A stretch of 64,000 nucleotides of DNA from Aedoeadaptatus urinae (GTDB lineage: Bacteria; Bacillota; Clostridia; Tissierellales; Peptoniphilaceae): contig NZ_LT707416.1 in the NCBI RefSeq assembly GCF_900155585.1, forward strand, positions 209,142 to 273,141, written 5' to 3'. Both the position numbers and the translations under genes were made by a program. Numbering within the stretch: the stretch's first letter is position 1; each line of letters opens with the position of its first letter. The notes under the pieces are model-generated. The model saw only the letters and a program-made list of their open reading frames with translations, searched no databases and was not told where the DNA came from. Of this stretch, positions 34,873-43,902 are shown piece by piece.

Positions 34873-35519
34873 CGGCCTTGGAGGAAGCCCTGCGCGAGGC
34901 GGCCACAGAGCGGCACAAGGCATTTTTAGAGCGATTGATTCCCACGGTGTCCTCGGATACAATCATAGGCGTACCCATGCCCGCCTTGAGAAAGCTCGCC
35001 AAGAGCCTGGACGGGTCTTTTCTCGACGCCCTGCCCCATAAGAGCTACGAGGAGAATATCCTTCACGGCCTCTTGATCAATGGCGGGGCCTGCGAGGATG
35101 TCGCCCGTGCCCTGGACGATTTTTTGCCCTATTTGGATAATTGGGCCGTGGTGGATACCATGGACCCGCAGGAATTTTATCGGGGTGACTACAGGGATTA
35201 TTATAAGACGCTAATGAAAGATTCCCGCCCCTTCGTATCCCGGCTGGGGATCGTCCTCGCCCTTCGCCACCTGGCGGAGGATCCTCGGGGGCTCATTCCC
35301 GCCGTAGCTGCCGTTAAGAGCGGCCCCTACTACGTGGACATGGCTATGGCATGGTTTTTTGCCGAAGCGCTCCTGCACGATGCAGAGGCCGTATTTACCC
35401 TGTTGGAATCCGAAGCACTGACGCCGTCGGTGCGTCGTAAAACCGTGAGGAAAATAAAAGAATCCTTCCGCGTTCCCGATGAACTGAAAATTCGGGCGGC
35501 GGCAGTAGGAAAAAAATAG
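34869..35519 (+). CDS. DNA alkylation repair protein, AlkD-like HEAT-repeat glycosylase
   Basis: A 216-residue all-helical protein resembling the AlkD/DNA_alkylation family, which excises bulky or N3/N7-alkylated purines. Family-like segments: MPALRKLAKSL near residue 38, SYEENILHGLLI, FLPYLDNWAVVDTMDP and the end helix VRRKTVRKIKES. ATG overlaps the upstream stop (ATGA). A terminator follows. Confidence 0.85.
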   Translation: MTALEEALREAATERHKAFLERLIPTVSSDTIIGVPMPALRKLAKSLDGSFLDALPHKSYEENILHGLLINGGACEDVARALDDFLPYLDNWAVVDTMDPQEFYRGDYRDYYKTLMKDSRPFVSRLGIVLALRHLAEDPRGLIPAVAAVKSGPYYVDMAMAWFFAEALLHDAEAVFTLLESEALTPSVRRKTVRKIKESFRVPDELKIRAAAVGKK

Positions 35520-35520
35520 A

Positions 35521-35545
35521 CGGCTCCTTTCGGGGAGCTGTTTTT
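35521..35545 (+). terminator. Terminator after the AlkD-like gene
   Basis: CGGCTCC (35521-35527) pairs with GGAGCTG (35534-35540), followed by five Ts. Confidence 0.75.
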
Positions 35546-35559
35546 GTGAAAGGAGATCC

Positions 35560-36669
35560 ATGATTTACTTCGACCACGCGGCCACCTGCCCCATGAGCGA
35601 AAGAGCCCTTGAGACCATGACCGCCCTCTTAAGAGAGGGCTACGGCAATCCCTCCAGCCCCCACCGCTTGGGGCGGGAGGCGAAAAACGCCTTGGAAGGC
35701 GCCCGATTGGACGTGGCGCAGCTCTTCGACCTGTCCATGAAAAACGTGATTTTTACGGGATCGGGAACGGAAGCCGACAACATCGCCATCATGAGCGCCT
35801 ACAAAAACCGAAAAAAGAGTCCGGGCCACATGGTCACCACGGCCATGGAACACGAGGCCGTGCTGAAATGCGCCGAAGCCTTGGAAGAAAAGGGTGTAGA
35901 AGTGACTTACATCGCCCCGAATAAAAACGGCGTGGTCAGTGCCGAGGATGTCCTTGCCGCCGTGAGAGAGGACACTTTTTTGGTCAGCGTCATGGCGGTG
36001 AACAACGAAGTAGGCACCGTTCAGCCCCTGAAAGAGATCTCGGCGGGCCTCGACGGGGGCGTGCACCTTCACGTGGACGCCGTGCAGGCGGCGGGCCACC
36101 GACCGATGGACACCTACGCCTTTGCTCACACCGTGGCCATGAGCGGCCACAAATTTTACGGGCCCAAGGGCGTGGGGATTCTGCTTACGCGTAAGGAGCT
36201 CGAGCCCGTCATCTACGGCGGGGGACAGGAGCGGGGCATACGCAGCGGCACGGAAAATGTCCCCGCCATCTGCGCCATGGCAGAGGCACTAAAAGAGGCG
36301 GAGGCCCACAGGGAAGAGGACGCCGCCCACATGGACGAGCTGTCCCGCCGCTTGAGGGGAGGCCTGGAAGAAATTCAAGGCGTGGCGCTTACCGTCCCCG
36401 CCGCCGACGGACGCATCGTCCACGCCATGGTGGAGGGCATGGAACGGGACGTCCTCCTGTATCAGCTGGACCGCAGGGGCTTCGCCCTATCCGGAGGCAG
36501 CGCCTGTCAGGCCGGCGCCGCCACGGAAAGCCACGTCCTTCGCGCCATGGGCGTGGATCAGAAAAATCGGGCGCCTATGCGCCTGTCCCTGGGCAGGGAA
36601 AACACCATGGACGAAGTGGAAGCCTTTTTAAAGGCATTGAGAGAAATATTAGAAGGGAAGAGATCGTGA
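35560..36669 (+). CDS. Cysteine desulfurase (NifS/IscS family)
   Basis: A 369-residue PLP enzyme that releases sulfur from cysteine. The N-terminus MIYFDHAATCPMSERAL is characteristic. The PLP-lysine is in AMSGHKFYGPKGVG, and the sulfur-accepting cysteine is in LSGGSACQAGA. It overlaps mnmA by four bases, so it most likely supplies the sulfur for tRNA 2-thiolation by MnmA. ATG 35560 follows AAAGGAGAT. Confidence 0.95.
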   Translation: MIYFDHAATCPMSERALETMTALLREGYGNPSSPHRLGREAKNALEGARLDVAQLFDLSMKNVIFTGSGTEADNIAIMSAYKNRKKSPGHMVTTAMEHEAVLKCAEALEEKGVEVTYIAPNKNGVVSAEDVLAAVREDTFLVSVMAVNNEVGTVQPLKEISAGLDGGVHLHVDAVQAAGHRPMDTYAFAHTVAMSGHKFYGPKGVGILLTRKELEPVIYGGGQERGIRSGTENVPAICAMAEALKEAEAHREEDAAHMDELSRRLRGGLEEIQGVALTVPAADGRIVHAMVEGMERDVLLYQLDRRGFALSGGSACQAGAATESHVLRAMGVDQKNRAPMRLSLGRENTMDEVEAFLKALREILEGKRS

Positions 36670-37739
36670 GTCGCATACTTGTCGCCATGTCCGGCGGCGT
36701 GGATTCCTCCGTCGCCGCCTACTTATTAAAAAAAGCCGGGCACGAATGCATCGGCGTCACCATGAAATTGTACGAAAATGACACCGTGGCCCATACCGGG
36801 CACACCTGCTGCTCCCTAGACGACATCGACGATGCCCGCATGGTTTCGGCGAAGCTGGGCATGGATTACTTCGTCTACGATTTTTCCGCCCGCTTCGAGG
36901 AAGAGGTCATCGACAAATTCGTCGCCTATTACGAAAAGGGCTGGACGCCCAATCCCTGCATCGACTGTAATCGCTACTTAAAATTCGAAGACCTATACAA
37001 GCGGGCGCGGGAGCTGGATTGCGACTACATCGCCACGGGCCACTACGCTCGCATTGAATACGACGAAAAATTAAAGCGCTACGCCCTTTTAAAGGGGCCC
37101 GACGAAAAGAAGGATCAATCCTACGTCCTCTATAGCCTGAGTCAGGAGCAGCTGGCCCACACCCTCTTTCCCTTGGGAAATTTGGAAAAGAGCGAGGTGC
37201 GAAAAATCGCCGAGGAGGCGGGCCTGGTCAATGCGAAGAAGCACGATTCCCAGGACATTTGCTTCGTCCCCGACGGCGACTACAAGGCCTTTTTGGAGCG
37301 CCGGGAAGATAAGACCTATGAAAAAGGCGACATCGTGGACGAGGAAGGCCGCGTCCTCGGCCGTCACGACGGCGCCGTGGGCTATACCATCGGCCAGCGC
37401 AAGGGCCTGGGCGTGGCCGCGGGCCACCCGGTCTACGTCCTGGATAAGGACATGGCGGAAAACCGCGTCGTCGTGGGAAATAAGGAAAGCCTGAAGAAGA
37501 AGGAGCTGGATGCCGTGGACTTCCACTGGCTCAGCGTCCCCGAAACCGACGAAATGAAAGTTACTGCCCGCACCCGCTACCACGGCAAGGAGACGGCGGC
37601 CACACTAATCGACAAAAAAGACGGGAAGATCACCTTGATCTTCGACGAGCCCCACGGTGCCATCGCCAAGGGCCAAGCTGTGGTCTGCTACGACGGAGAG
37701 AAAGTCGTGGGCGGCGGCACCATCGTCGATGCTCGCTGA
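36666..37739 (+). CDS. mnmA: tRNA 2-thiouridylase MnmA
   Basis: MnmA (TrmU) puts sulfur at position 2 of the wobble uridine of tRNA-Lys/Glu/Gln. The 357 residues show the ATP-pyrophosphatase loop MSGGVDSSVAAYLL (8-21), the first catalytic cysteine in HTGHTCCSLDD and the second in DSQDICFVPDGDY. GTG 36666 lies inside the end of the desulfurase gene (GTGA overlap). MnmE and MnmG in this window modify C5 of the same base. Confidence 0.96.
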   Translation: MSRILVAMSGGVDSSVAAYLLKKAGHECIGVTMKLYENDTVAHTGHTCCSLDDIDDARMVSAKLGMDYFVYDFSARFEEEVIDKFVAYYEKGWTPNPCIDCNRYLKFEDLYKRARELDCDYIATGHYARIEYDEKLKRYALLKGPDEKKDQSYVLYSLSQEQLAHTLFPLGNLEKSEVRKIAEEAGLVNAKKHDSQDICFVPDGDYKAFLERREDKTYEKGDIVDEEGRVLGRHDGAVGYTIGQRKGLGVAAGHPVYVLDKDMAENRVVVGNKESLKKKELDAVDFHWLSVPETDEMKVTARTRYHGKETAATLIDKKDGKITLIFDEPHGAIAKGQAVVCYDGEKVVGGGTIVDAR

Positions 37740-37753
37740 GAAAGAGAGGCAAG

Positions 37754-38209
37754 ATGTATTTAGAGGATTATTTAGAGGGCGTCACCTTTCAAATGCCTCC
37801 CGTTTCCTTAAGGTCAGAGGAAATCATAGACTACGCCCGCATCTACGATCCCAGACCCATTCACGTGGACCGGAGGGCGGCGGAGGCCGGTCGCTTCGGC
37901 GCCCTTATCGCCTCGGGCTTTCACACCTTAAACGCCTGTTGGGGCAAGTGGGTGCATACGAAATTAGATGAAGGCGGCCTCGTCGCCGGCATGGGCATGG
38001 ATAATTTGCGCTGGTTAAAGCCCGTCTATGCTCATATGCCCCTTTACACCACCATCGTCGTGGATCACGTGGATGTCAGAAAGGGAGGTAAACACGGCGT
38101 CGTCCACATGCACGTGACGGTGCGGGACGAAAAGGGCGAAGCCGTTATGGAAATGGACATGTCCTTCCTCGCCGCGTACCGCGACGTAAAAAATAATCGG
38201 TACGAATAG
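37754..38209 (+). CDS. MaoC-like hotdog dehydratase
   Basis: A 151-residue MaoC-type hotdog protein. The hydratase motif region is visible: IYDPRPIHVDRRAAEAGRFG followed by ALIASGFHTLNACWGKWV. Members hydrate enoyl thioesters or act as thioesterase-like enzymes; the substrate is unknown. It begins 14 bases after mnmA and is the last gene before a long intergenic gap. Confidence 0.85.
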   Translation: MYLEDYLEGVTFQMPPVSLRSEEIIDYARIYDPRPIHVDRRAAEAGRFGALIASGFHTLNACWGKWVHTKLDEGGLVAGMGMDNLRWLKPVYAHMPLYTTIVVDHVDVRKGGKHGVVHMHVTVRDEKGEAVMEMDMSFLAAYRDVKNNRYE

Positions 38210-38282
38210 GGGCGAAGCGATGATATACAATATATTGATCGTTTAATGTAAAATTAGGTCCTAAAAATTTTCAAATTTTGTG

Positions 38283-38313
38283 TTGATTTTCCAAAATCAT
38301 TTTGGGAAATCAA
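38283..38313. promoter_or_regulatory. Inverted repeat upstream of brnQ, possible operator
   Basis: TTGATTTTCC (38283-38292) and GGGAAATCAA (38304-38313) form a 10-bp inverted repeat with one mismatch, about 40 bases before the likely -35. It could bind a regulator of branched-chain amino acid uptake. It does not match the CodY consensus well. Confidence 0.4.
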
Positions 38314-38351
38314 GGCATTTTCCGATAAAACAATCAAAATGACTGCTTTCG

Positions 38352-38380
38352 TAGAGATTGCCTTCAATATTCTGTATAAT
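38352..38380 (+). promoter_or_regulatory. Candidate brnQ promoter
   Basis: TAGAGA (38352-38357, roughly) and a perfect TATAAT (38375-38380) about 17 bp apart, 32 bases before the brnQ start codon. Confidence 0.55.
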
Positions 38381-38412
38381 GAATCTCGTATTGAATTTTG
38401 AGGAGTGTATAT

Positions 38413-39741
38413 ATGAAAAGCAGTAAATCAAAAGACGTCATTGTCATCGGCTTCGCGCTGTTCGCTATCTTTTTCGGCGCGGGCAATCTAATCTTCCCTC
38501 CCTTTTTGGGCTTCCAAGCCGGGGATTCGTGGACATCGGTTATGGCAGGCTTTCTCCTTGCCGACCCGGTCATTCCCATCATCACCCTGGTAGTCACTAT
38601 TTTTGCCGGCGGCAAGGCCGTGGACCTGGGACGGCGGGTCAATCATCCCTTCGCCGTGATCCTGGCTACCGCAGGCATGGTCAGCGTCGGCCCGGTCTTC
38701 GCCATTCCCCGTACGGCGGCGACGACCCACGAGGTCGGGATCCTTCCCTTCTTTCCCGGCGCGCCGATTTGGTTGACCTCGGGTATATTTTTCGCCATTA
38801 CCTTTGCCCTGTCCATTCGGGAAACCGGGGTTATCGACATTATCGGCCAATACATTACGCCGGTGCTGCTCGTCTTCTTAGGTTTGATTATCGCAAAGGC
38901 CGTGATCCATCCCATCGGCCCCGTTGTTCCCGTAGAAGGCACGGGCTTCTTTACCGAAGGGATTAAGGAAGGCTATCAAACCATGGACGCCATGGTCGCT
39001 CTTTTGTGTACCTCCATCGTTACCGGCGACTTGATTCGAAAGGGCTACGGCGGCGCAACGAAGAAGGAAAAGCAAATGATGATCATCAATGTCTGCGTCC
39101 TGGCCATGGTTCTGCTGTTCGTCATCTACGGCGGTCTGACCTACGTCGGCGCACAAGGAGGTACCCACTTCCCCAAAGATGCCACCCGCGTTGAAATACT
39201 CGTGGGATGTGTCGGCATGCTTTTAGGTAGATGGGGCCAAGTCGCCCTTGCCGTGGCCGTGAGCCTGGCCTGCTTAACGACGGCAGTCGGCTTAACCTCC
39301 GCTGCCGGAAACTTCTTTAACTCCGTCTCCGGAGACAAGTGGCGGTACGAATACGTCGTCCTCGCTTCCGTCCTCGTCAGCTTCGTCTTGTCCTTGGTGG
39401 GCGTCGAAGGCATTATCGGCCTGGCAGGCCCGGTCCTCGACATCGTCTATCCCGCCATTATCGCCATGTCCTTCATTATGATCTTCGATCGTAAAATCAA
39501 GTACGACGGCACCATTATCGGCATGGCTGTCGGCACCATTATCGCTGCGTCATTCACGACGATTTACAATGCCACCGGATCCTTCGAAGGGGCTGCGAAA
39601 ATTGTCGAAAGCATGCCCTTGGCTGAATTCGGATTCAGCTGGCTCCTCCCCGGCATCGTCGGCGCCTTTGTGGGCACCATTTGCGGCGTCATGGGTATGG
39701 GCAAAACCCGGGACGATCACGACATCAAGCCTGCTTTCTAA
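38413..39741 (+). CDS. brnQ: Branched-chain amino acid:cation symporter BrnQ
   Basis: A 442-residue, 12-helix transporter of the LIVCS family, which imports Leu, Ile and Val with Na+ or H+. The start of the protein (VIVIGFALFAIFFGAGNLIF, PPFLGFQAG) is the family signature. I start at ATG 38413 behind GAGGAG rather than 15 bases upstream. A good terminator follows, so it is a single-gene unit. Confidence 0.95.
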   Translation: MKSSKSKDVIVIGFALFAIFFGAGNLIFPPFLGFQAGDSWTSVMAGFLLADPVIPIITLVVTIFAGGKAVDLGRRVNHPFAVILATAGMVSVGPVFAIPRTAATTHEVGILPFFPGAPIWLTSGIFFAITFALSIRETGVIDIIGQYITPVLLVFLGLIIAKAVIHPIGPVVPVEGTGFFTEGIKEGYQTMDAMVALLCTSIVTGDLIRKGYGGATKKEKQMMIINVCVLAMVLLFVIYGGLTYVGAQGGTHFPKDATRVEILVGCVGMLLGRWGQVALAVAVSLACLTTAVGLTSAAGNFFNSVSGDKWRYEYVVLASVLVSFVLSLVGVEGIIGLAGPVLDIVYPAIIAMSFIMIFDRKIKYDGTIIGMAVGTIIAASFTTIYNATGSFEGAAKIVESMPLAEFGFSWLLPGIVGAFVGTICGVMGMGKTRDDHDIKPAF

Positions 39742-39762
39742 AATTAATTTTAAGATAGCATA

Positions 39763-39787
39763 ATGCGCACTTCGGTGCGCATTTTTT
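39763..39787 (+). terminator. brnQ terminator
   Basis: ATGCGCAC and GTGCGCAT (8 bp) around a TTCG tetraloop at 39763-39782, followed by Ts. The rest of the 39742-40057 gap holds only the promoter below and an AT-rich stretch. Confidence 0.92.
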
Positions 39788-39956
39788 GTTGCCTAAAAAA
39801 ATTTCCGGTGTGGTTCGGAAAACGTTCGACAAGTGATTTTCCCCCTTTTCGGCTATTTCATCTCATTCCGCTTAATAAATTTCGGCGACGGGGAAAACAG
39901 ATGACATCTTTTTGCAAATATTATCACCCAAATAATAAATTTTCTTTAAAAATGCA

Positions 39957-39985
39957 TTGATTTTAAGAAAATCTACTGATAGAAT
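39957..39985 (+). promoter_or_regulatory. Promoter of the NSS transporter
   Basis: TTGATT (39957-39962) and TAGAAT (39980-39985), 17 bp apart. A small palindrome TGGAGC-AC-GCTCCA (40007-40020) follows in the presumed leader and may be an operator or hairpin. Confidence 0.7.
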
Positions 39986-40057
39986 AAGAATACAATATAA
40001 CGTTTATGGAGCACGCTCCACAGATGTTGTTGCAATTTGTTGTGAAAGGATGATTTT

Positions 40058-41419
40058 ATGGAAAATCAAAAAGATCGTGGCTCTTTCAGTAAGATTGGTT
40101 TTATCCTCGCTGCTGCAGGCTCATCCATTGGTTTAGGGAATTTATGGAAGTTCCCCTACTTGACGGGTCAAAACGGTGGGGGCGTGTTCGTCGTCATCTA
40201 CTTGATTATCATTGCAACAATCGGCTTTACTTGCATGTTGGGCGAAATGGCCATCGGCAAGTACACGAAACTCAATCCTATCGGCGCATATAAGAAAATC
40301 GCGTCGAAATGGAAATTTGTAGGCGTCTTGGGAATTTTGGTTCCCTTTATGATCGTTACTTATTACAATATCATCGGCGGATGGGTTCTGAAGTATATCG
40401 TGGAATCCGTTATGGGTCATCTTCCCGGAATCGCCGGCGATTCTGAAAACTTTTTCACCTCTTACGTTTCCAGCGGTGGAGCTCCTATTTTCTTCACCCT
40501 GCTCTTTGTTATCATCAATGCCATCATTATTCAAGCAGGCGTCTCCTCCGGGATTGAACGGGCATCGAAGGTTCTTATGCCTACCCTGTTCGCTTTGTTA
40601 ATCGTCATCGCCATTCGTTCGGTCACCCTTCCCGGAGCCGGAGCAGGCTTGGAATTCTACTTAAAACCCGACTTCTCTAAATTGACACTCGGTACGGTAA
40701 CGGCTGCACTGGGGCAATGTTTCTTCTCCTTGAGTCTTGGGATGGGTGCTATGATTACCTACGGCTCGTATTTACCGGATTCCAGTAACATCGAAAAAGA
40801 CTCCATTGTCGTTCCTCTATTAGACACCTGCGCAGCACTGCTCGCCGGCTTTGCCATTCTGCCCGCAGTCTTCGCATTCGGCTTCGAACCTTCCGCGGGT
40901 CCCGGCCTTATCTTTATCACGCTGCCCGCCGTATTCGACTCCATGCCTTTAGGCTCCCTGTGGGCTGTTATCTTCTTTATCCTGGTTCTCTTTGCAGCCA
41001 TCACCTCGTCGGTTTCCTTGATTGAAAACCCGACCTCTTGGCTCATCGACTCCTACGATATGGACAGAAAAAAGGCTACCTGGCTCGTATGCTTCATCGC
41101 TTTCTTAATCGCCATCCCCGAAGCACTGTCTATGGGTATCTGGAGCGGAATTACCTTCCCGCCCATGGCAATGAACTTCTTCGACGAAGTCAGCTACATC
41201 GCAGAATCCATCCTCATGCCCGCTGCCGGTTTCTTTATGTGTATCGTCATCGGCCACGTTTGGGGTATGGACAACTTTGAAAAAGCCGTCACCAATAACG
41301 GAGAATTCCCCTTCAAGAGCAAGGGCTTCGTCTCCGTCATGATTAAATACATCGCTCCCTTCGCCATCCTGTGTATCTGGCTGAACTCCAGCGGTATCTT
41401 AGGCTTATTCATGAAATAA
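40058..41419 (+). CDS. Neurotransmitter:sodium symporter (NSS/SNF) family transporter
   Basis: A 453-residue transporter with 11-12 helices. The beginning, SKIGFILAAAGSSIGLGNLWKFPYLTGQNGGG, carries the NSS Na+/substrate site in helix 1 (split here: AAAGSSIGLGNLWKFPY). Bacterial members such as LeuT, MhsT and Tyt1 import hydrophobic or aromatic amino acids with Na+. The substrate cannot be read from the sequence. It has its own promoter and terminator. Confidence 0.93.
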   Translation: MENQKDRGSFSKIGFILAAAGSSIGLGNLWKFPYLTGQNGGGVFVVIYLIIIATIGFTCMLGEMAIGKYTKLNPIGAYKKIASKWKFVGVLGILVPFMIVTYYNIIGGWVLKYIVESVMGHLPGIAGDSENFFTSYVSSGGAPIFFTLLFVIINAIIIQAGVSSGIERASKVLMPTLFALLIVIAIRSVTLPGAGAGLEFYLKPDFSKLTLGTVTAALGQCFFSLSLGMGAMITYGSYLPDSSNIEKDSIVVPLLDTCAALLAGFAILPAVFAFGFEPSAGPGLIFITLPAVFDSMPLGSLWAVIFFILVLFAAITSSVSLIENPTSWLIDSYDMDRKKATWLVCFIAFLIAIPEALSMGIWSGITFPPMAMNFFDEVSYIAESILMPAAGFFMCIVIGHVWGMDNFEKAVTNNGEFPFKSKGFVSVMIKYIAPFAILCIWLNSSGILGLFMK

Positions 41420-41447
41420 AATTTAACAGAATATACAAGGATTTCTT

Positions 41448-41494
41448 GACCCCCGACGATCGGTTTTTCGGAGCCCGCCGTCGGGGGTCTTTTT
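41448..41494 (+). terminator. Terminator after the NSS transporter
   Basis: Perfect 11-bp arms GACCCCCGACG (41448-41458) and CGTCGGGGGTC (41479-41489), then TTTTT. Confidence 0.9.
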
Positions 41495-41784
41495 ATGGTC
41501 TTGAGCGGTTGCCTTGTTTAATAGGCCGATCGTTATGTCGGGTGAAACGTGAAATAAAAAATTTTCCGCGCGTCCCTCCGGCAAAAGGGAAGCGTGAATG
41601 CATTGGGTTCGATTCAAAGCGGTGCGCATCTCTTTTCTGCGGATTTATTTCAGAAAATACAAGATTAGGAAAAATTACGGCGAGGGAAAGTCATTTCTGT
41701 GGCAAGCGGCGATGTTTTATATTATAATGACTTCAACTATTGACACTTGCTAATGCAGTAAAGTTACCGGGAGGAGGACCCTTC
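41495..41784 (+). promoter_or_regulatory. Gene-free stretch with candidate nhaC promoter
   Basis: No convincing gene. TATAAT lies at 41723-41728 with a weak TGGCAA about 17 bp upstream (41700-41705). The leader ends in GGGAGGAGG before the ATG at 41785. Confidence 0.45.
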
Positions 41785-43209
41785 ATGAATGACAATTATG
41801 CGCCGAGGAAGGCGAAGCTGTGGGAGGCCCTGACGGTCTTTCTCGGCCTCGTGGTGATTATGTGCGTGAGTATTTTAAAATTTAAGATCGAGCCGCACAT
41901 TCCCATGTTTATCGGCGTGATCTTTGCGGCCTTAATGGCTTTATTTATCGGCTACCGATGGGATGATATCGAAAAGGCCATGGTGCGGGGGATCTCCCAA
42001 GCCCTGCCCTCGGTGATGATTTTAATCACCATCGGGATTTTAGTGGGTATCTGGATCGCCACCGGCGTCGTGCCTTCCATGATTTATTACGGTTTGGGCA
42101 TTTTAAAGCCCTCGATTTTTCTCGTCGCGGCCTGCGTGATCTGCTCCATTACCTCCCTTGCCACGGGAAGCAGCTGGGGTACGGCGGCTACCATGGGGAT
42201 CGCCCTTATGGGGATCGCTCAAGGCTTGAACATACCGGCTCCGGTTACCGCCGGCGCCATTTTGTCCGGCGCCTATTTCGGGGACAAGATGAGCCCTCTG
42301 TCGGATACGACGAATCTGGCCCCCGCCATGAGCGGCACCGACGTCTTCACCCACGTGAAGGCCATGATCAAGCCCACCATGGTGACCTATGTCCTTACCC
42401 TGGTTATCTTCGCCTTCTTAACCGGCCGCTACGTCAGCTCGACGGGTGCTGCGGACACCTCGGGGATCACGGCATTGCAGGAAGGCTTGAAGAGCACCTT
42501 TGTCATCAGCCCTCTCTTACTCCTTCCGCCCATTGTGGTTATCGTCACCATCGCCTTTAAGCTGCCGGCGCTTCCCGGCATCGTGTTGGGCATCGTGGTA
42601 GCCACGCTGATCGGCCCGATTATTCAGCCCACCGTGGGCCTTAACGAAATTTTAGGCAGCGGCATGAACGGCTACGTGTCCGAAACGGGCATCGAAAGCC
42701 TGGATAAGCTTTTAACCGCCGGCGGGCTGATGAATATGATGCAGTCCGTGTCCCTGACCCTAATCGCCATGATGTTCGGCGGCATCGCCGAGGAGACGGG
42801 GCAAATGGAGGTCATCGTCAAGACCTTGGTTCAGGGAATTCGTTCCGTGACGGGCCTCGTCAGCGCCACTCTCTTGACCTGCCTTCTGTCCAATATGACC
42901 ATGCCGGAGCAATACATTTCTCTCGTCGTGCCGGGGCGCATGTTTGCACCGGAATACCGGCGCCGGGGCCTGCACCCGAAGCTCCTCTCCTCCACCCTGG
43001 AGGCATCGGGGACGGTGACCAGCTGCCTCGTGCCGTGGAATACCTGCGGCGTCTATATGAAAGGCGTGCTCCACGTCTCGCCCTTGGCCTATATGCCCTT
43101 CGCCGTCTTCAACTACCTCATGCCCTTTGTGGTCATCATTATGACCGCCATGGGGAAAAATGTCTTCTACATTAAGGACGATCCCGACACGGTGATCGAG
43201 GTGGAATAA
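41785..43209 (+). CDS. nhaC: NhaC-type Na+/H+ antiporter
   Basis: A 474-residue membrane antiporter of the NhaC family. The signature SLATGSSWGTAATMGIAL and the AYFGDKMSPLSDTTNLAPA motif (with acidic and Asp/Thr residues of the ion path) are clear. It would export Na+ that enters with the neighbouring Na+-coupled transporters. I choose ATG 41785 (strong GGGAGGAGG) over an upstream TTG-like start. The next gene begins 3 bases after the stop. Malate/lactate-exchanging NhaC-like proteins are an alternative. Confidence 0.9.
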   Translation: MNDNYAPRKAKLWEALTVFLGLVVIMCVSILKFKIEPHIPMFIGVIFAALMALFIGYRWDDIEKAMVRGISQALPSVMILITIGILVGIWIATGVVPSMIYYGLGILKPSIFLVAACVICSITSLATGSSWGTAATMGIALMGIAQGLNIPAPVTAGAILSGAYFGDKMSPLSDTTNLAPAMSGTDVFTHVKAMIKPTMVTYVLTLVIFAFLTGRYVSSTGAADTSGITALQEGLKSTFVISPLLLLPPIVVIVTIAFKLPALPGIVLGIVVATLIGPIIQPTVGLNEILGSGMNGYVSETGIESLDKLLTAGGLMNMMQSVSLTLIAMMFGGIAEETGQMEVIVKTLVQGIRSVTGLVSATLLTCLLSNMTMPEQYISLVVPGRMFAPEYRRRGLHPKLLSSTLEASGTVTSCLVPWNTCGVYMKGVLHVSPLAYMPFAVFNYLMPFVVIIMTAMGKNVFYIKDDPDTVIEVE

Positions 43210-43212
43210 ATC

Positions 43213-43752
43213 GTGAAAAAGAGAAAGCGGGCTCTCCTCCTCGCCATGGCCTTCGTGGCGGCCCTTCTGTTTTTTCTCAGACCCCGCTACGAGCCCGATC
43301 GGGCGTCGATATTAAGCCGGGAAGATTTTTTCGCGGAGTTCGCCCCTCTGGCACAGGAAGTGGGGAAGAAGTACGAGCTCTACCCCTCGGTGATTTTGGC
43401 CCAGGCGGCGGTGGAATCGAATTTCGGCGAAAGTGAACTGTCGAAGCATTACAATAACTACTTCGGCATCAAAGGCAAGGGCGTCGTCCTTCCCACCATG
43501 GAGATAGAGGGGGAGACGGAAAAAATGGTGAAGGACGGCTTTCGCACCTACGGCTCCGCCCGGGAGAGCTTTTTCGACTACGGCAAGCTCATCGCCAAGG
43601 CGCCTCGTTACGAGACCGTGCGCAGGGCGGAAAGTGCCGAGGCTTATGCCAAGGCCCTGTACCCGGCGGGCTACAGTACCAATCCCCACTACGGCGACAT
43701 TTTGATTCGAACCATAAAGGCCTACAACCTAAAAGCCTACGACGAAAACTGA
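43213..43752 (+). CDS. Exported N-acetylglucosaminidase-domain hydrolase
   Basis: A 179-residue protein with an N-terminal membrane anchor (RALLLAMAFVAALLFFLR) and a glucosaminidase (GH73-like) domain: LYPSVILAQAAVESNFGESE contains the catalytic Glu, followed by YNNYFGIKGKG and DYGKLIAKAPRYE. It should cut peptidoglycan glycan strands. The start is GTG 43213, just after nhaC, and a terminator closes the unit. Confidence 0.9.
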   Translation: MKKRKRALLLAMAFVAALLFFLRPRYEPDRASILSREDFFAEFAPLAQEVGKKYELYPSVILAQAAVESNFGESELSKHYNNYFGIKGKGVVLPTMEIEGETEKMVKDGFRTYGSARESFFDYGKLIAKAPRYETVRRAESAEAYAKALYPAGYSTNPHYGDILIRTIKAYNLKAYDEN

Positions 43753-43773
43753 GACGCTTCGGCGTCTTTTTTA
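43752..43773 (+). terminator. Terminator after the glucosaminidase gene
   Basis: AGACGC and GCGTCT around TTCG (43752-43767), followed by six Ts. Confidence 0.85.
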
Positions 43774-43789
43774 TTTGAAAAAAATCGTC

Positions 43790-43870
43790 TTGAAAATCCG
43801 TCGCCCATGACGTAGTATTAAATCATGTACTACATTTTGAGGTAAGCAGAAACTTAACCACTATATGTTG
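43790..43870 (+). promoter_or_regulatory. nrdJ promoter with paired NrdR boxes
   Basis: TTGAAA (43790-43795) and TAGTAT (43813-43818) are 17 bp apart. Just downstream lie two NrdR-box cores (ACWATATNTWG): ACTACATTTTG (43829-43839, one mismatch) and ACTATATGTTG (43860-43870, exact). They are 31 bp apart, the three-turn spacing known for NrdR repressor sites in ribonucleotide reductase promoters. Confidence 0.7.
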
Positions 43871-43902
43871 ATAACATGTGGATAAATAAAAGGAGGAAAA
43901 GG

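Noticed and set aside
33941..34962. Long antisense frames rich in Pro/Leu/Phe/Arg opposite the zinc-ribbon gene
   Set aside because: They mirror the low-complexity KPE repeats; codon bias keeps several frames open. No ribosome-binding sites or family matches.
38264..38278. CodY box before brnQ
   Set aside because: AATTTTCAAATTTTG has several mismatches to AATTTTCWGAAAATT.
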